Shown: piece after piece, positions 17,465 to 26,489 of the stretch
Position numbering within the stretch: position 1 is the stretch's first letter
Layout: each line of letters opens with the position of its first letter
Source: an uncultured Verrucomicrobiota bacterium
Lineage (GTDB): Bacteria; Verrucomicrobiota; Verrucomicrobiia; Limisphaerales; UBA9464
Assembly: GCA_903821635.1 (NCBI GenBank)
Contig: CAIJLV010000163.1
Span: forward strand, 1 to 64,000
Direction: 5' to 3'
Length of the DNA: 64,000 nt
Notes under the pieces: generated by a model
Seen by the model: the letters and a program-made list of their open reading frames with translations, nothing else
The model's database searches: none
What the model was told of the DNA's origin: nothing
Position numbers and translations under genes: made by a program

Positions 17465-18118
17465 TCAGTTGGACGCCTTGAGCCACAGGCCGACCGCTTC
17501 CGTGCGGTTCTTGACGCCCAACTTCTCGAACACGTTCGCCAGGTAATTCTTCACGGTGCCCTCGGTGAGTTGCAGGGCATCGGCAACCTCCTTGTTGGTG
17601 CGCCCTTCGGCGACCAGGGTCAGCACCCGGCGCTCTTGGACGGAAAGCGATTCCAATCGCCTGGGCCCGTTCCCGTGGGGCGCCGGTTGCCGCACGGCGG
17701 CGGCCAACGCGCCCGCGCTGACCGGATCCAGCGCCGTCCCCCCCGCGGCCACTTTGCGCAACGCCGCCGGTAGATCCGCGCCATCCACGTCCTTGAGCAG
17801 GTAACCGTCCGCCCCCGCCGCGATCGCGGCGACCACCGAGGCGTCCTCCGCATAGGAAGTGAGAAAAACCACGGCGGGCGCGGGCGTGAGTTCCTTGAGC
17901 CGGCGGCAGACGTCGAGTCCGCTGGCGTCGGGCAGCCGCAGGTCCAGCAGCACCAGCGTGGGCTGCAACTGGCGCGCAAAGGCGAGGGCCTGGCTTCCGG
18001 TCGCGGCTTCGCCCACGACCTCGATGCCCCGCGCGTTGCTCAAGACGGAACGCAGGCCCACGCGGACGACATGGTGATCGTCCACGAGCAGCACGCGGAG
18101 GGTGGGCGTGGAATTCAT
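17465..18118 (-). CDS. NarL/FixJ-family response regulator
   Basis: The 217-residue regulator has a receiver domain with DD at 13-14, the phosphorylation site Asp59 in LLDLRLPDASG and Lys109 in YLLKDVDG. A LuxR-type helix-turn-helix follows at about 150-215 (LSVQERRVLTLVAEGRTNKEVADALQLTEGTVKNYLANVFEKLG). Phosphorylation normally makes such proteins dimerise on inverted repeats. Its ATG overlaps the stop of the upstream kinase gene by four bases (ATGA at 18118-18115), so kinase and regulator are made together and almost certainly form one two-component pair. The dyads at 20842-20905 upstream of the operon are candidate binding sites. Confidence 0.95.
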   Translation of the reverse strand: MNSTPTLRVLLVDDHHVVRVGLRSVLSNARGIEVVGEAATGSQALAFARQLQPTLVLLDLRLPDASGLDVCRRLKELTPAPAVVFLTSYAEDASVVAAIAAGADGYLLKDVDGADLPAALRKVAAGGTALDPVSAGALAAAVRQPAPHGNGPRRLESLSVQERRVLTLVAEGRTNKEVADALQLTEGTVKNYLANVFEKLGVKNRTEAVGLWLKASN

Positions 18119-20799
18119 GGGTTTGTGGGTTGGGGAAAGGTGACGACGACGCGGGTGCCGGCTCCGGGAGTGGAATGGATTTCACACCGTCCGCCGAGTT
18201 CGGCCGCGCGCTCGCGGAAGCTGCGCAGACCGCACCCGCCATTGGTCGCCTTGGCCGGCACGTCGAAGCCCCGGCCGTCATCCCGGATTGCCAAGGTCCA
18301 GTCGCTCCCACCGCCTGGTGCCCCCTCCCCTCGGCTGTCGATGTCCAGTTCCACCCACACGTTTTTCGCGTCCGCATGGCGGAGCACATTGGAGAGCCCT
18401 TCGCGCACCAGTTGGAGCACTTGGATCGCCGTCTTGGCCGGCAGCGACTCCGCGGCGGGCGAGACGTTGAGATGGAAGGCCAGCGCCGTGGTCCGGCGCA
18501 ACCGAGCCACCAAGGCTTCCAGGGCGCCGCGGGCCGACTGCCCCTGCCAGGCCTCGGGCTCCAGTTCGAGCACGAACTGCCGCAGTTCGGTCATCGCGGC
18601 CTGCAGGGTCGCCAACGTATGGGTCAGCTCCGCTTCGGCGCGGGCCGGATCGGTCCTGACCAGCGTGCGCGCCTGCCCGAGTTCGAGGCCGACGGCGTAG
18701 AGGTTCTGGATGGTTCCGTCGTGGAGGTCGCGGCTGAGCCGGGCGCGTTCGTTGGTCACGGCGGCCAGTTCGGCATTCAGTTCGCGCAAATTTTCGGCGA
18801 CGGCGGTTTCCGTCAGCCGGGCGCGCACCTGTCCCGCAACGAAGCCGGCCAGCAGTAACGTGAAGGCTCCGCCCGCCAAGGCCACTAGCCAGGGCGCGCG
18901 CCGGTGGTGATGACGGTCAAATTCCGGGGTCGTCCAGACCTCGCAGAAAAAGCGCCCCTGATACAGTTTGGCTTCCGGTCGGAAATGAAACCACGGGTGA
19001 TCCGGTTGGGCGGTCTGGCGCCAGAGCTTCTGGCTGTCAAACAGCGGGAAGACCACTTGCTTGGGGTCCTGGCCGAAAGTGATTCGCATGCCCGAATCCG
19101 GCGCCTGCTGGCCATATGCCTCGGCGAACAACCGGTCAAAATTGACCACACAAACCAGCACTCCGCGCCGGCTGCCCCGCGGGGGCGAGGGGTCGCGCCC
19201 CAGCACCGGCAACAGGATGGGCAGCCCAACCACCGAAGTTTCCGGATGGTCCCGCAGCGCCACGGCCGGCGGCGGGACGGACCACGGCAAGGAACCCAGC
19301 GCCGCCGCCGAGACCATGGCGGCGATCACGTCGTTGGTGGGACCATTGCCCGGCACGGCCAGCAAATCCTGGCCCAGATAGTTCCCGGGCGTTGGCTCCA
19401 GGCCCGCCCAGTCCGGACCGAAACGGCCAAACACGAGGGGCAACGCCGCGTTGGTCAGTTCGCCCAACTGCGCGTTGCGCTCGGGGACGGGCAGCGCCGG
19501 CTTGATCCGGTAACTGTCGCCGTATTGCCCGCGCCAGCGGGTTTCGTGGGCGACGCGGTCTTCCGGCCACACCAGCTCCGCAAAACCGGTGAACTGCACC
19601 GCTGGAAAATCGACGCCCAAGTTCACGGCGGCCAGGCTCCGGTTCCAGTCCTCTAGGCTGGGCTGCGGCTGGGAAAACACACTTTCCCGCACCAGTTGCA
19701 GCGCCAGCAGCAGGCGCACGAAGTGACCGTCCACCTCCTGCTGGATCCGTTGCGATTCGGCCGCAAACTGGTGCCCGGCGTTGACCGTGACCCAGACGAC
19801 CGTCGCCGGCGTGGCCAGCAACGTCAGCACCGTGCCCACCGCCAGCACCGTCCACACCGCGGCAAAGGCCCGGACGCGGTGGTGCGGACCGGGGAGCAGG
19901 ACCCGACCGGCCCAGCCGACCAGCCACGGCACCAGCCACAGGAGCGCCAGGAATGCGGCCACCCACTGGAGCCGTTCCCGCCGGGCCGCCTGCTCCGGGG
20001 CAAACTGCCGCCCGCTGCGGAGCGCGCCCCCCCGGCCGGCCCCGTGCAAGGCCGCGACCTCGTGGTCGGACAGGTTCCGCGCATAGACGGCGTAGTCATC
20101 CACCTGCCGCCGATAGGGCAGCTCCCCCCCACCGGCGCCGATGAAATGCAGTTGACCGCCCGGCGGCCGCGCCAGGGGTGAGTCGGGTGGAAAACGATGC
20201 TCGGCCGCCAATTGGCCGTCCACAAACAGGCGCAAGTGGCTGGGGTTGCCGACCGCCGCCAAGTGGGTCCAGCGTTTCAATTCAAAGGGCCCGTTTGCGG
20301 ACAGGCGAAATTTTCCGCCGTCCGGCCCGAGGGTGACTGCCGGCCGCCGGCCCAGCACGCCCAGCATCCAGTCATTGTCCCGCATCCCGCCAGCCAGGCT
20401 GGCCCAAGCCGCCTCGCCGGCGGGGAACGACTCCAGCCGGAACCAGCCGGCCAGCGTCCAGACGGGCCCCACCTGCCAGCTCCCCAGGTCCATGAATTCG
20501 TCCGCCCCGGGCCGCCCGTCGGACTGGTAGGCGGCGTCCCCATCCACCCTCACCACTTGGGCGCCGGCCCGCCGGGGAGCAAAACGTCCGCCCAGACCCG
20601 CCGCGTGATCCCCGGTCCAGAATCCAGCCCAATCCACCGGCACCCCGCCGGGTTGCCCCCGTAGCCACGCCCAATCTCCCCCCCACGCCAGCGCGGCCAG
20701 CAGCAGCAGCAGCAGCCCGGTCACGCCCCACCGGACGCGGCGGAGCCACCGGACCACCGGGCGGGCGACCGGCACGGGAGCGGAAGCGGGGAGTGACAT
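18115..20799 (-). CDS. Sensor histidine kinase with LamG, CHASE and HisKA_3 domains
   Basis: The 894-residue membrane kinase has an unusual order. A membrane helix (about 25-45) is followed by a LamG/concanavalin-like jelly roll (about 90-245, with WTLAGWFRLE, WTHLAAVGNPSHLRLFVDGQ and VDDYAVYARNLSDHEVAALH). Two more helices (about 270-330) lead to a CHASE-like extracytoplasmic domain (about 335-620, with FAELVWPEDRVAHETRW). A helix at about 636-656 follows. The HisKA_3 region has LSRDLHDGTIQNLYAVGLEL with His693, and the C-terminal ATPase domain has IRDDGRGFD and GLRSFRERAAELGG. LamG domains often bind glycans, so a polysaccharide or matrix signal is plausible but unproven. The start at 20799 precedes the first helix; the frame is open upstream to 21063 without family similarity. 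Confidence 0.9.
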   Translation of the reverse strand: MSLPASAPVPVARPVVRWLRRVRWGVTGLLLLLLAALAWGGDWAWLRGQPGGVPVDWAGFWTGDHAAGLGGRFAPRRAGAQVVRVDGDAAYQSDGRPGADEFMDLGSWQVGPVWTLAGWFRLESFPAGEAAWASLAGGMRDNDWMLGVLGRRPAVTLGPDGGKFRLSANGPFELKRWTHLAAVGNPSHLRLFVDGQLAAEHRFPPDSPLARPPGGQLHFIGAGGGELPYRRQVDDYAVYARNLSDHEVAALHGAGRGGALRSGRQFAPEQAARRERLQWVAAFLALLWLVPWLVGWAGRVLLPGPHHRVRAFAAVWTVLAVGTVLTLLATPATVVWVTVNAGHQFAAESQRIQQEVDGHFVRLLLALQLVRESVFSQPQPSLEDWNRSLAAVNLGVDFPAVQFTGFAELVWPEDRVAHETRWRGQYGDSYRIKPALPVPERNAQLGELTNAALPLVFGRFGPDWAGLEPTPGNYLGQDLLAVPGNGPTNDVIAAMVSAAALGSLPWSVPPPAVALRDHPETSVVGLPILLPVLGRDPSPPRGSRRGVLVCVVNFDRLFAEAYGQQAPDSGMRITFGQDPKQVVFPLFDSQKLWRQTAQPDHPWFHFRPEAKLYQGRFFCEVWTTPEFDRHHHRRAPWLVALAGGAFTLLLAGFVAGQVRARLTETAVAENLRELNAELAAVTNERARLSRDLHDGTIQNLYAVGLELGQARTLVRTDPARAEAELTHTLATLQAAMTELRQFVLELEPEAWQGQSARGALEALVARLRRTTALAFHLNVSPAAESLPAKTAIQVLQLVREGLSNVLRHADAKNVWVELDIDSRGEGAPGGGSDWTLAIRDDGRGFDVPAKATNGGCGLRSFRERAAELGGRCEIHSTPGAGTRVVVTFPQPTNP

Positions 20800-20841
20800 G
20801 CGGGCAACAAACCGGCCACGGGACGGCTGCGCCTTACTCTG

Positions 20842-20862
20842 GGCAGCGCCGCCGGCGCTGCC
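20842..20862. promoter_or_regulatory. Inverted repeat upstream of the kinase operon
   Basis: Two 9-bp arms, GGCAGCGCC (20842-20850) and GGCGCTGCC (20854-20862), are separated by three bases. The pair lies 43 bases upstream of the kinase start. It has no T tract on either strand, so an operator or a leader hairpin is more likely than a terminator. Confidence 0.5.
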
Positions 20863-20866
20863 AATG

Positions 20867-20905
20867 GTGCCGAACGGCACCATCACCAACCGTGCCGTTC
20901 GGCAC
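20867..20905. promoter_or_regulatory. Paired palindromic operator candidate
   Basis: GTGCCGAACGGCAC (20867-20880) and GTGCCGTTCGGCAC (20892-20905) are exact reverse complements of each other. Each is itself a 6-bp dyad around AA or TT, and the centres are 25 bases apart. Two identical half-symmetric sites at this spacing are typical of a cooperatively bound dimeric regulator; the NarL-type protein encoded by this operon is the natural candidate. Confidence 0.6.
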
Positions 20906-21214
20906 TGGCCACTAGTGTCCAAAGAATCGCCGAAGGCCACTACCGCACCCCGGCCCCGCCGTGGTATGAACTGGGCTTGGTGCAACCGCCTGACCCAGCA
21001 ACCCGTTTCGCCGCCGACGCGCCAGTAGGAGACGAGGTCACGAGTCTCACTCTTTCCGGGCAAGTCAGAGCCTCCTCACGTCGGCTCCTACTGACTCAGT
21101 CGGGCAGCCACCGAACCCGGAGCAACCGCAAACCACGCTTCCCGTATCCGAGGCGCCGCCCGTGCGCCGACCGCAACCACAACCACCCGGAACCGATGGC
21201 CCATCCCTTGACCC

Positions 21215-22435
21215 ATGAAAACTCAGCCCATGATGAAACTGAACTTTAGCCCCACCCGGAGGGAAACCCGGCTCGCACTAGCGCTATCCGCCGCCTGCGG
21301 CCTCAGCCAACCCGCCCTCTTCGCCGCCTCGCTAACTCCACTGGGTAAATTGCCAGGGGCTTTCGGTAGCTACGCCAACGGCGTTTCAAGCGACGGCAGC
21401 GCGGTGGTGGGCTTCAGCAGTTCCGGCGATGGCAATCAAGCGTTTCGGTGGACGTATGAGGGGGGCATGGTCGGCCTGGGTTATCTAACGGGTGGAAGTG
21501 CCAGCGATGCTCGAGGTGTGTCCGGGGATGGTAGCACGGTAGTGGGCTTGGGTAATTCCAACAGCGGCATTGAGGCGTTTCGGTGGACGGATGGCGGCGC
21601 CATGGTGGGGCTCGGCGATCTCCTAGGCGGAGGTATCTTCAGCCTCGCCTATGGCGTGTCCAGCGATGGCAACACGATCGTGGGCTACAGCGGTTCCACC
21701 AGTGGCACTGAGGCGTTCCGATGGACGAGTGACGGCGGCATGGTTGGGTTGGGATCCCTGCCCGGCGAATTCTTTTTTAGCGTTGCTTACGGCGTGTCCA
21801 GCGATGGCAGCACGGTAGTGGGAAGAAGCAGTTCTACCAGCGGTGATCAAGCGTTTCGGTGGACGAGTGGCGGCGGCATGGTGGGCTTAGGCGACCTCAT
21901 GGGGGGATCGTTCTATAGCGAAGCAAGGGCTGTTTCCGGAGATGGCAACGTGGTGGTGGGCTACGGCACTACTAGCAGCGGCGACTATCAGGCGTTTCGG
22001 TGGACGGATGGCGGCGGCATGGTGGGTTTGGGCTACCTCCCCGGGGGGGCTGCCTATAGCTACGGCAGAGGGATTTCTGGCGACGGCAGCATCGTGGTAG
22101 GCTCGAGCACGTCCAGCAGCGGTAGCCAAGCGTTTGTCTGGAGCCAAACCGGGGGCATGCAGTCGCTGTTCAGCCTGCTGCTTGCCGCTGGGACCGAGCC
22201 CGCCATGGACGGTTGGTCCATGCTGAGTGATGCGACCGGCGTCTCCGCCGACGGCCGCTACGTGGTCGGCTACGGCTCCCGTAATGGCAACACCGAAGCC
22301 TTCCTCGCGGACCTTGGTGCCGCCGAAGTGCCGGAAGCCTCCACCTGGGCCGCCCTCGCCGTCGTCTCTCTCGCCGGCCTCTGGCAGGTGCGGCGGCACG
22401 CTGGACGAGCCGCCGCGACGACGTCCACGAAATGA
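21215..22435 (+). CDS. HAF-repeat PEP-CTERM surface protein
   Basis: The 406-residue product has a signal peptide (about 1-38, ending SQPALFAAS), then about seven repeats of roughly 45-47 residues. Each reads like GVSSDGSxVVGxSxSxSGxxAFRWTxxGGMVGLGxLxGG, the form known as the HAF family of extracellular repeats. Repeat DNA is also conserved (for example at 21652 and 21792). A PEP-CTERM tail follows: VPEASTWAALAVVSLAGLWQ, then RRHAGRA. HAF-repeat proteins are presumed surface proteins of unknown ligand. The gene reads away from the LamG kinase operon and shares its upstream region. ATGs at 21230 and 21233 are alternative starts. Confidence 0.88.
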   Translation: MKTQPMMKLNFSPTRRETRLALALSAACGLSQPALFAASLTPLGKLPGAFGSYANGVSSDGSAVVGFSSSGDGNQAFRWTYEGGMVGLGYLTGGSASDARGVSGDGSTVVGLGNSNSGIEAFRWTDGGAMVGLGDLLGGGIFSLAYGVSSDGNTIVGYSGSTSGTEAFRWTSDGGMVGLGSLPGEFFFSVAYGVSSDGSTVVGRSSSTSGDQAFRWTSGGGMVGLGDLMGGSFYSEARAVSGDGNVVVGYGTTSSGDYQAFRWTDGGGMVGLGYLPGGAAYSYGRGISGDGSIVVGSSTSSSGSQAFVWSQTGGMQSLFSLLLAAGTEPAMDGWSMLSDATGVSADGRYVVGYGSRNGNTEAFLADLGAAEVPEASTWAALAVVSLAGLWQVRRHAGRAAATTSTK

Positions 22436-22481
22436 TGGTGCGCCCCCGCTTCCTTGCCCGCCTGAACATCCATCTGACTTC

Positions 22482-23594
22482 ATGAAACCCAAGCTGATCA
22501 GCCTACAAACTCTGTCCTGCGTCGCCCTCCTCACGACCGGGCTGCTGCCGCTGCGGGTGTCCGCCTTGTCCTACACCATCACCGACCTAGGGGCTTTGGG
22601 CAGCGGGACAAGCTCTAGCCGGGCCTTGAATGACAATGGAGTCGTCGTGGGTGAATCCCGCACGGCGGCATCCGAGTATCATGCCTTTGTTGTTTCCGGA
22701 GGCAGTCTCACCGACCTGGGCACATTGGGTGGTGATTTTAGCACCGCGGCAGCCATCAATAACGGAGGAACCATCGCGGGCACTTCGCGGTCGGGCGATG
22801 GGAACATTCGCGCGTTCACTTATTCCGGAGGGAGCATGACCGCGCTTGGCACGCTGGGCGGGGATCGAAGTTGGGCTTACGGCATCAACGACGGCGGCAC
22901 AGTGGTGGGTTTTTCGACGCTGGCATCCGGCGGTTTCACGGCCTTCCGCTACAGTGGTGGTTCGATGATAGATCTCGGCGGACTTGCCCTAGGAATTAGC
23001 AGCGAGGCCCGCGCTGTTAACGCTGCCGGGACGGTCGCCGGTTGGTCATATGCTCCGGGTGGAGGATTGCACGCGGTGAAATGGGAAAGCGGAGGCATCG
23101 CGGATCTGGGAACCTTGGGCGGCCTCACCAGCCAGGCTATGGCCATCAACGATAGCGGCCAGGTTGCGGGGGTTGCAGATGATCTAGCAGGAACTCCACA
23201 CGCGTTCCGACATAGCAGCGGCAGCATGACCGACCTCGGCGTTCTGTCGGGTGGCAGTTACAGTGTGGCTCTTGGAATCAACAACGCCGGCTCGGTCGTT
23301 GGGTTTGCCAATGTATCTGGAGGCGCCCAACGCGCGTTTTTGAGTTTCGACGGCGGTCCTGGCACCGACCTGAACGGCTTTCTCCCAAGTCTGAGCGGCT
23401 GGGTGCTCAATGTGGCATACGACATCAATGAAGCGGGACAAATCACCGGTTCCGGAATGAACCCACTGGGTCAATCGCATGCCTTTCTCCTGACGCCAGT
23501 GAAAGAACCAGTCCCGGAAGCCTCGACCTGGGCCGCCCTCGTCGCCGTCGCCCTCGCCGGCCTCTGGCAGGTGCGGCGGCAACATCGTGGCTGA
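22482..23594 (+). CDS. HAF-repeat PEP-CTERM surface protein, second copy
   Basis: The 370-residue product has a signal peptide (MKPKLISLQTLSCVALLTTG to about VSALS). It then has about seven HAF units of roughly 40-44 residues with cores such as MTDLGVLSGGSYSVALGINN and GGTIAGTS. It ends in a PEP-CTERM tail (VPEASTWAALVAVALAGLWQ, then VRRQHRG). The repeats belong to the same family as the upstream gene but differ clearly from them (DLGxLGG with AIN, rather than GLGxLxGG with GVS), so this is an old duplication or a separate recruitment. The tail DNA is nearly identical to that of the upstream gene. The gap to that gene is 46 bases, so the two probably form one transcript. Confidence 0.88.
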   Translation: MKPKLISLQTLSCVALLTTGLLPLRVSALSYTITDLGALGSGTSSSRALNDNGVVVGESRTAASEYHAFVVSGGSLTDLGTLGGDFSTAAAINNGGTIAGTSRSGDGNIRAFTYSGGSMTALGTLGGDRSWAYGINDGGTVVGFSTLASGGFTAFRYSGGSMIDLGGLALGISSEARAVNAAGTVAGWSYAPGGGLHAVKWESGGIADLGTLGGLTSQAMAINDSGQVAGVADDLAGTPHAFRHSSGSMTDLGVLSGGSYSVALGINNAGSVVGFANVSGGAQRAFLSFDGGPGTDLNGFLPSLSGWVLNVAYDINEAGQITGSGMNPLGQSHAFLLTPVKEPVPEASTWAALVAVALAGLWQVRRQHRG

Positions 23595-23661
23595 GACAAT
23601 CTGGTTCCACCCGCCTTTCCCGAGGTCGTTTCTCAACCCGTCACTTCACCGACTGAAAACC

Positions 23662-25662
23662 ATGCGTCCCTCCCTCCGCAGTCTCCCTTCGCTCCTTTTC
23701 GCGTTGGGGCTTGTGCTCGCCGGCCCGCCTTCCGCCACGGCCCAAGTGCCGCAACTCCTCAACCACCAGGGCCGGGTGGCCGTGGGGGGGGTGAACTTCA
23801 ATGGCTCGGGCCAGTTCAAGTTCGCGCTCGTCAATGCTGCCGGCTCGCAGAGCTACTGGAGCAACGATGGCACCAGCGTCGCGGGCGGTGAACCCACGGC
23901 GGCGGTGACACTGAACGTCAGCCGTGGCCTTTACTCCGTGCTTCTGGGCGAGGCGTCGCTGCCCAACATGTCACCGGTGCCGGCTACCGTCTTCAGCCAG
24001 TCGGCGGTGTTTTTGCGGGTGTGGTTCAATGACGGCACGCATGGTTTCCAACTGCTGACGCCCGACCAGCGCATCGCCGCCGTAGGCTACGCGATGATCG
24101 CAGAAGGCGTAGCCGACGGAACGATCACCACCGACAAACTCGCGGACGGGCACGTGACCGCAGCCAAGCTGGGGGCGGGCGCCGCCTTGGGCAATCTCGC
24201 GTCTGGTTCCATCGACAACAGCCTGCTCGCCAATAGCGCGGTCAGCGTGACGGCCGGTTCCGGCCTCACCGGCGGTGGCTTTGTGCCGCTGGGCGGCAAT
24301 ACAACCCTCCACCTTGCCGACGGTGGCGTTACGTCGGCCAAGCTGGCGCCTAATGCCGTAGGAATCGGCCAGTTGGACACCGGGTCGGTCAGTTCGGTGC
24401 TCGCGACCAAATCTTATGTGGATGCCAATGTCAGCAGTCTCAACGCGAGTGTTAGCGGACTGAGCGCCGCGGCGTTTGCCTGGGAAACGGTTTCCTATCT
24501 TTCGCACCCTAGCGGCAAACAGGCGCAGGCCAACCGCGGTTACCTGGTGGATGGACCCTACTTTGGTCCGAGTGGCGGCGGATTTCCGGTGACACTGCCC
24601 GCGTCGCCCAGCGTGGGCAACATTGTGCGCGTGACGGGCATCGGCTCGGGCGGTTGGCGGCTGCTGCAGAACGCGGGGCAAACCATCAACGCGGGCGCGT
24701 TTGCCCGCGCCCGGCAGCATTTGACCCAGCGCTCAACACTGGTGTTCCGGGCGGTGGCCGGCTCCGCCGATGGGCTGAAATTGGTCGGCGTGGTCAACGG
24801 CGGACAGATTCACACCTCGGGTGACGCAGGGATTACGTGGACTGCCCGTGAATCTGCCCGCACTTGGTCGGCTGTCGCTTCGTCATCGGATGGCACCAAA
24901 CTGGTGGCGTTGTTCAACGGAGGCCTTTGCACCTCGGCCGATTCGGGGGTGAACTGGACCTTGCGCGCGCCTAACTCCGCTTTCTCCGGCGTCGCTTCCT
25001 CGGCCGACGGGATCACGCTTACGGCGGTGTATGACGGCGGGTCATTCGTCTCGGCCAATTCGGGAGTGAGTTGGATTCCGGGGGGGGCGATTTCCGGAGC
25101 CGGCCTCACGGTTGCCTGCTCGGCGGACGGGACCAAATTGGCGGCCTCCGGTTCCGCGGGATTTTTTCTTTCGGCCAACACGGGGGCCACTTGGTCGTTC
25201 AAGGATTCCGGCTCCTACGGGGCAGCGATGTCTGCGGATGGCTTGACGCTGTTGCGCGGAGGAAGCCTCTACATGCAGGTTTCTTTTAACGGTGGATCAC
25301 TTGGGTTGGCGCGTGACCCGAGATTTAGTTTCTTGCCCTCCAACCCGAATTGGTCGGCGGTAGCCTGTTCAGCGGACGGTTCCGCCATGGTCGCCAATAG
25401 CAACGGGCTCATGTTCACCTCGTGGGATTCGGGTTGGACTTGGAATTACACCCAGGGCGCAGCCAACGCCGCTTTCTGCTCGGCGGATGGGGCACGGCTA
25501 GTGATGGCGCGGGCCGACGGTGTCTACACCAGCTCCGCTTACACCACCGTCGGAACTGCAGGCGCCCTGATCGGCAGTCAGAACTCAGCCATCGAACTCC
25601 AATACGTTGGCAACGGGGTTTGGCAGCCGCTGAGCTTCAACGGTCCCATCAACCGCCAATGA
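23662..25662 (+). CDS. Secreted stalk/propeller protein (tail-fibre-like N-terminus, BNR-like C-terminus)
   Basis: The 666-residue product has a signal peptide (about 1-28, ending PPSATAQ) and a domain of about 130 residues starting QLLNHQGRVAVGGVNFNGSG and ending LLTPDQRIAAVGYAM. This is a form common at the start of large secreted proteins of this phylum. A stalk-like region follows with TITTDKLADGHVTAAKL and GVTSAKLAPNAVGIGQL, like fibre shafts. From about residue 375 come repeats with Asp-box cores (TSGDAGITWT, TSADSGVNWT, SANSGVSWI, SANTGATWS, SWDSGWTWN) as in BNR propellers. No enzyme residues are evident. Its stop overlaps the next start by four bases, so it begins a coupled three-gene set. 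Start chosen at the signal peptide. Confidence 0.8.
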   Translation: MRPSLRSLPSLLFALGLVLAGPPSATAQVPQLLNHQGRVAVGGVNFNGSGQFKFALVNAAGSQSYWSNDGTSVAGGEPTAAVTLNVSRGLYSVLLGEASLPNMSPVPATVFSQSAVFLRVWFNDGTHGFQLLTPDQRIAAVGYAMIAEGVADGTITTDKLADGHVTAAKLGAGAALGNLASGSIDNSLLANSAVSVTAGSGLTGGGFVPLGGNTTLHLADGGVTSAKLAPNAVGIGQLDTGSVSSVLATKSYVDANVSSLNASVSGLSAAAFAWETVSYLSHPSGKQAQANRGYLVDGPYFGPSGGGFPVTLPASPSVGNIVRVTGIGSGGWRLLQNAGQTINAGAFARARQHLTQRSTLVFRAVAGSADGLKLVGVVNGGQIHTSGDAGITWTARESARTWSAVASSSDGTKLVALFNGGLCTSADSGVNWTLRAPNSAFSGVASSADGITLTAVYDGGSFVSANSGVSWIPGGAISGAGLTVACSADGTKLAASGSAGFFLSANTGATWSFKDSGSYGAAMSADGLTLLRGGSLYMQVSFNGGSLGLARDPRFSFLPSNPNWSAVACSADGSAMVANSNGLMFTSWDSGWTWNYTQGAANAAFCSADGARLVMARADGVYTSSAYTTVGTAGALIGSQNSAIELQYVGNGVWQPLSFNGPINRQ

Positions 25663-26489
25663 ACGAGGCATCCATGCATCACCCCAGCAGATCTCTGCCA
25701 GACGGCCGGACAGGGCTGGTTGGACTCACCGCCCATCCGGTTTGGATGGTCCTTCAAGCCATTGTGGCGTTGCTGCCGGTCGGCTCACTTTGGGCGGAAT
25801 CGCGTTCCAGTGCCGACTATTTGCTGCGGCACGAAACTTTCGCTCTGGGCGGGCCGCGGGCTACCAGCGCCGACTACGCGCTGGCGGCCGAGGTCGGCGC
25901 TGAAAGGGGGGCGAGTTCCGCTGCCGACTACCGGTTGCACCGCGGTTTCGTCGGCCAGCTCAGCGAACCGCCGGTGGCTGAAACCGACCTCGCCTACCTG
26001 GGCGCCGGCACGCGTCTTAAGGTGAGTTTCGCCTGGCTGCTCCGGAACGACCACGATGCGGAGGGGGATGCGCTGACCTTGGCGGGTTTTGACGCGGTCA
26101 GTGCGGAGGGCGGCAGCGTCAGCGCCGAAGGCGGGTGGCTCGTTTACCAAGCCCCGCCCGCCTTTGCCGGAACCGACACGCTCACCTACCGGCTAGCCGA
26201 CGCGAGCGGTGAAGAGACCGCGGGCTTTGTGTTCATCCAGGCCCGGCCGGTCACCGGCGGTATTTCCTTCAACATTGTTGCCGCTGAGGTCTTGGCGGGC
26301 GGTCCGGTGCGGGTGCGCTGTGTGGGCATCCCTGGCCGCAGCTACGCGGTGCAGGCGAGCGACAGTCTGATTGCTCCCAATTGGACCACGCTCAGCACCC
26401 CTGCCGCCGCGGCCAACGGCCGCTTCGAAGCCATCGACGCCGATGCCGCCCTGCACTCCACCCGTTACTACCGGACCCTTGAGCCATGA
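25659..26489 (+). CDS. Secreted Ig/cadherin-like protein with shared C-terminal module
   Basis: The 276-residue product has a hydrophobic N-terminal signal (about 30-48, ending SLWA). Repeated SSADYLLRHETFALGGPRAT / TSADYALAAEVG / SAADYRLHRGFVG segments follow, then a cadherin-like or Ig_17-like domain (about 105-190, RNDHDAEGDALTLAGFDAV to AGTDTLTYRLAD). The last 48 residues (YAVQASDSLIAPNW to RYYRTLEP) are the terminal module shared with three other secreted proteins here. It overlaps the gene before by four bases (ATGA at 25659-25662) and the gene after by four (26486-26489), so translation is coupled on both sides. An internal ATG at 25674 is a possible start. Confidence 0.75.
   Translation: MNEASMHHPSRSLPDGRTGLVGLTAHPVWMVLQAIVALLPVGSLWAESRSSADYLLRHETFALGGPRATSADYALAAEVGAERGASSAADYRLHRGFVGQLSEPPVAETDLAYLGAGTRLKVSFAWLLRNDHDAEGDALTLAGFDAVSAEGGSVSAEGGWLVYQAPPAFAGTDTLTYRLADASGEETAGFVFIQARPVTGGISFNIVAAEVLAGGPVRVRCVGIPGRSYAVQASDSLIAPNWTTLSTPAAAANGRFEAIDADAALHSTRYYRTLEP

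Larger units (their letters stand above)
20800..21214. other. 415-base intergenic region between divergent operons
   Basis: No credible gene is present. The part nearest the kinase operon holds three dyads (20842-20862, 20867-20880, 20892-20905) and an 8-bp direct repeat GGCCACTA (20907-20914 and 20935-20942). The remainder up to the HAF-repeat gene at 21215 shows no clear structure. Promoters for both directions should lie here; I could not place -35/-10 elements with confidence. Confidence 0.6.

Noticed and set aside
20842-20862. Dyad as a terminator of an upstream gene
   Set aside because: No T tract follows on either strand and no gene ends nearby; an operator or leader hairpin fits better.
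20800-21063. N-terminal extension of the LamG kinase
   Set aside because: The added residues cover the dyad region and have no signal or domain; the start at 20799 precedes the first membrane helix.
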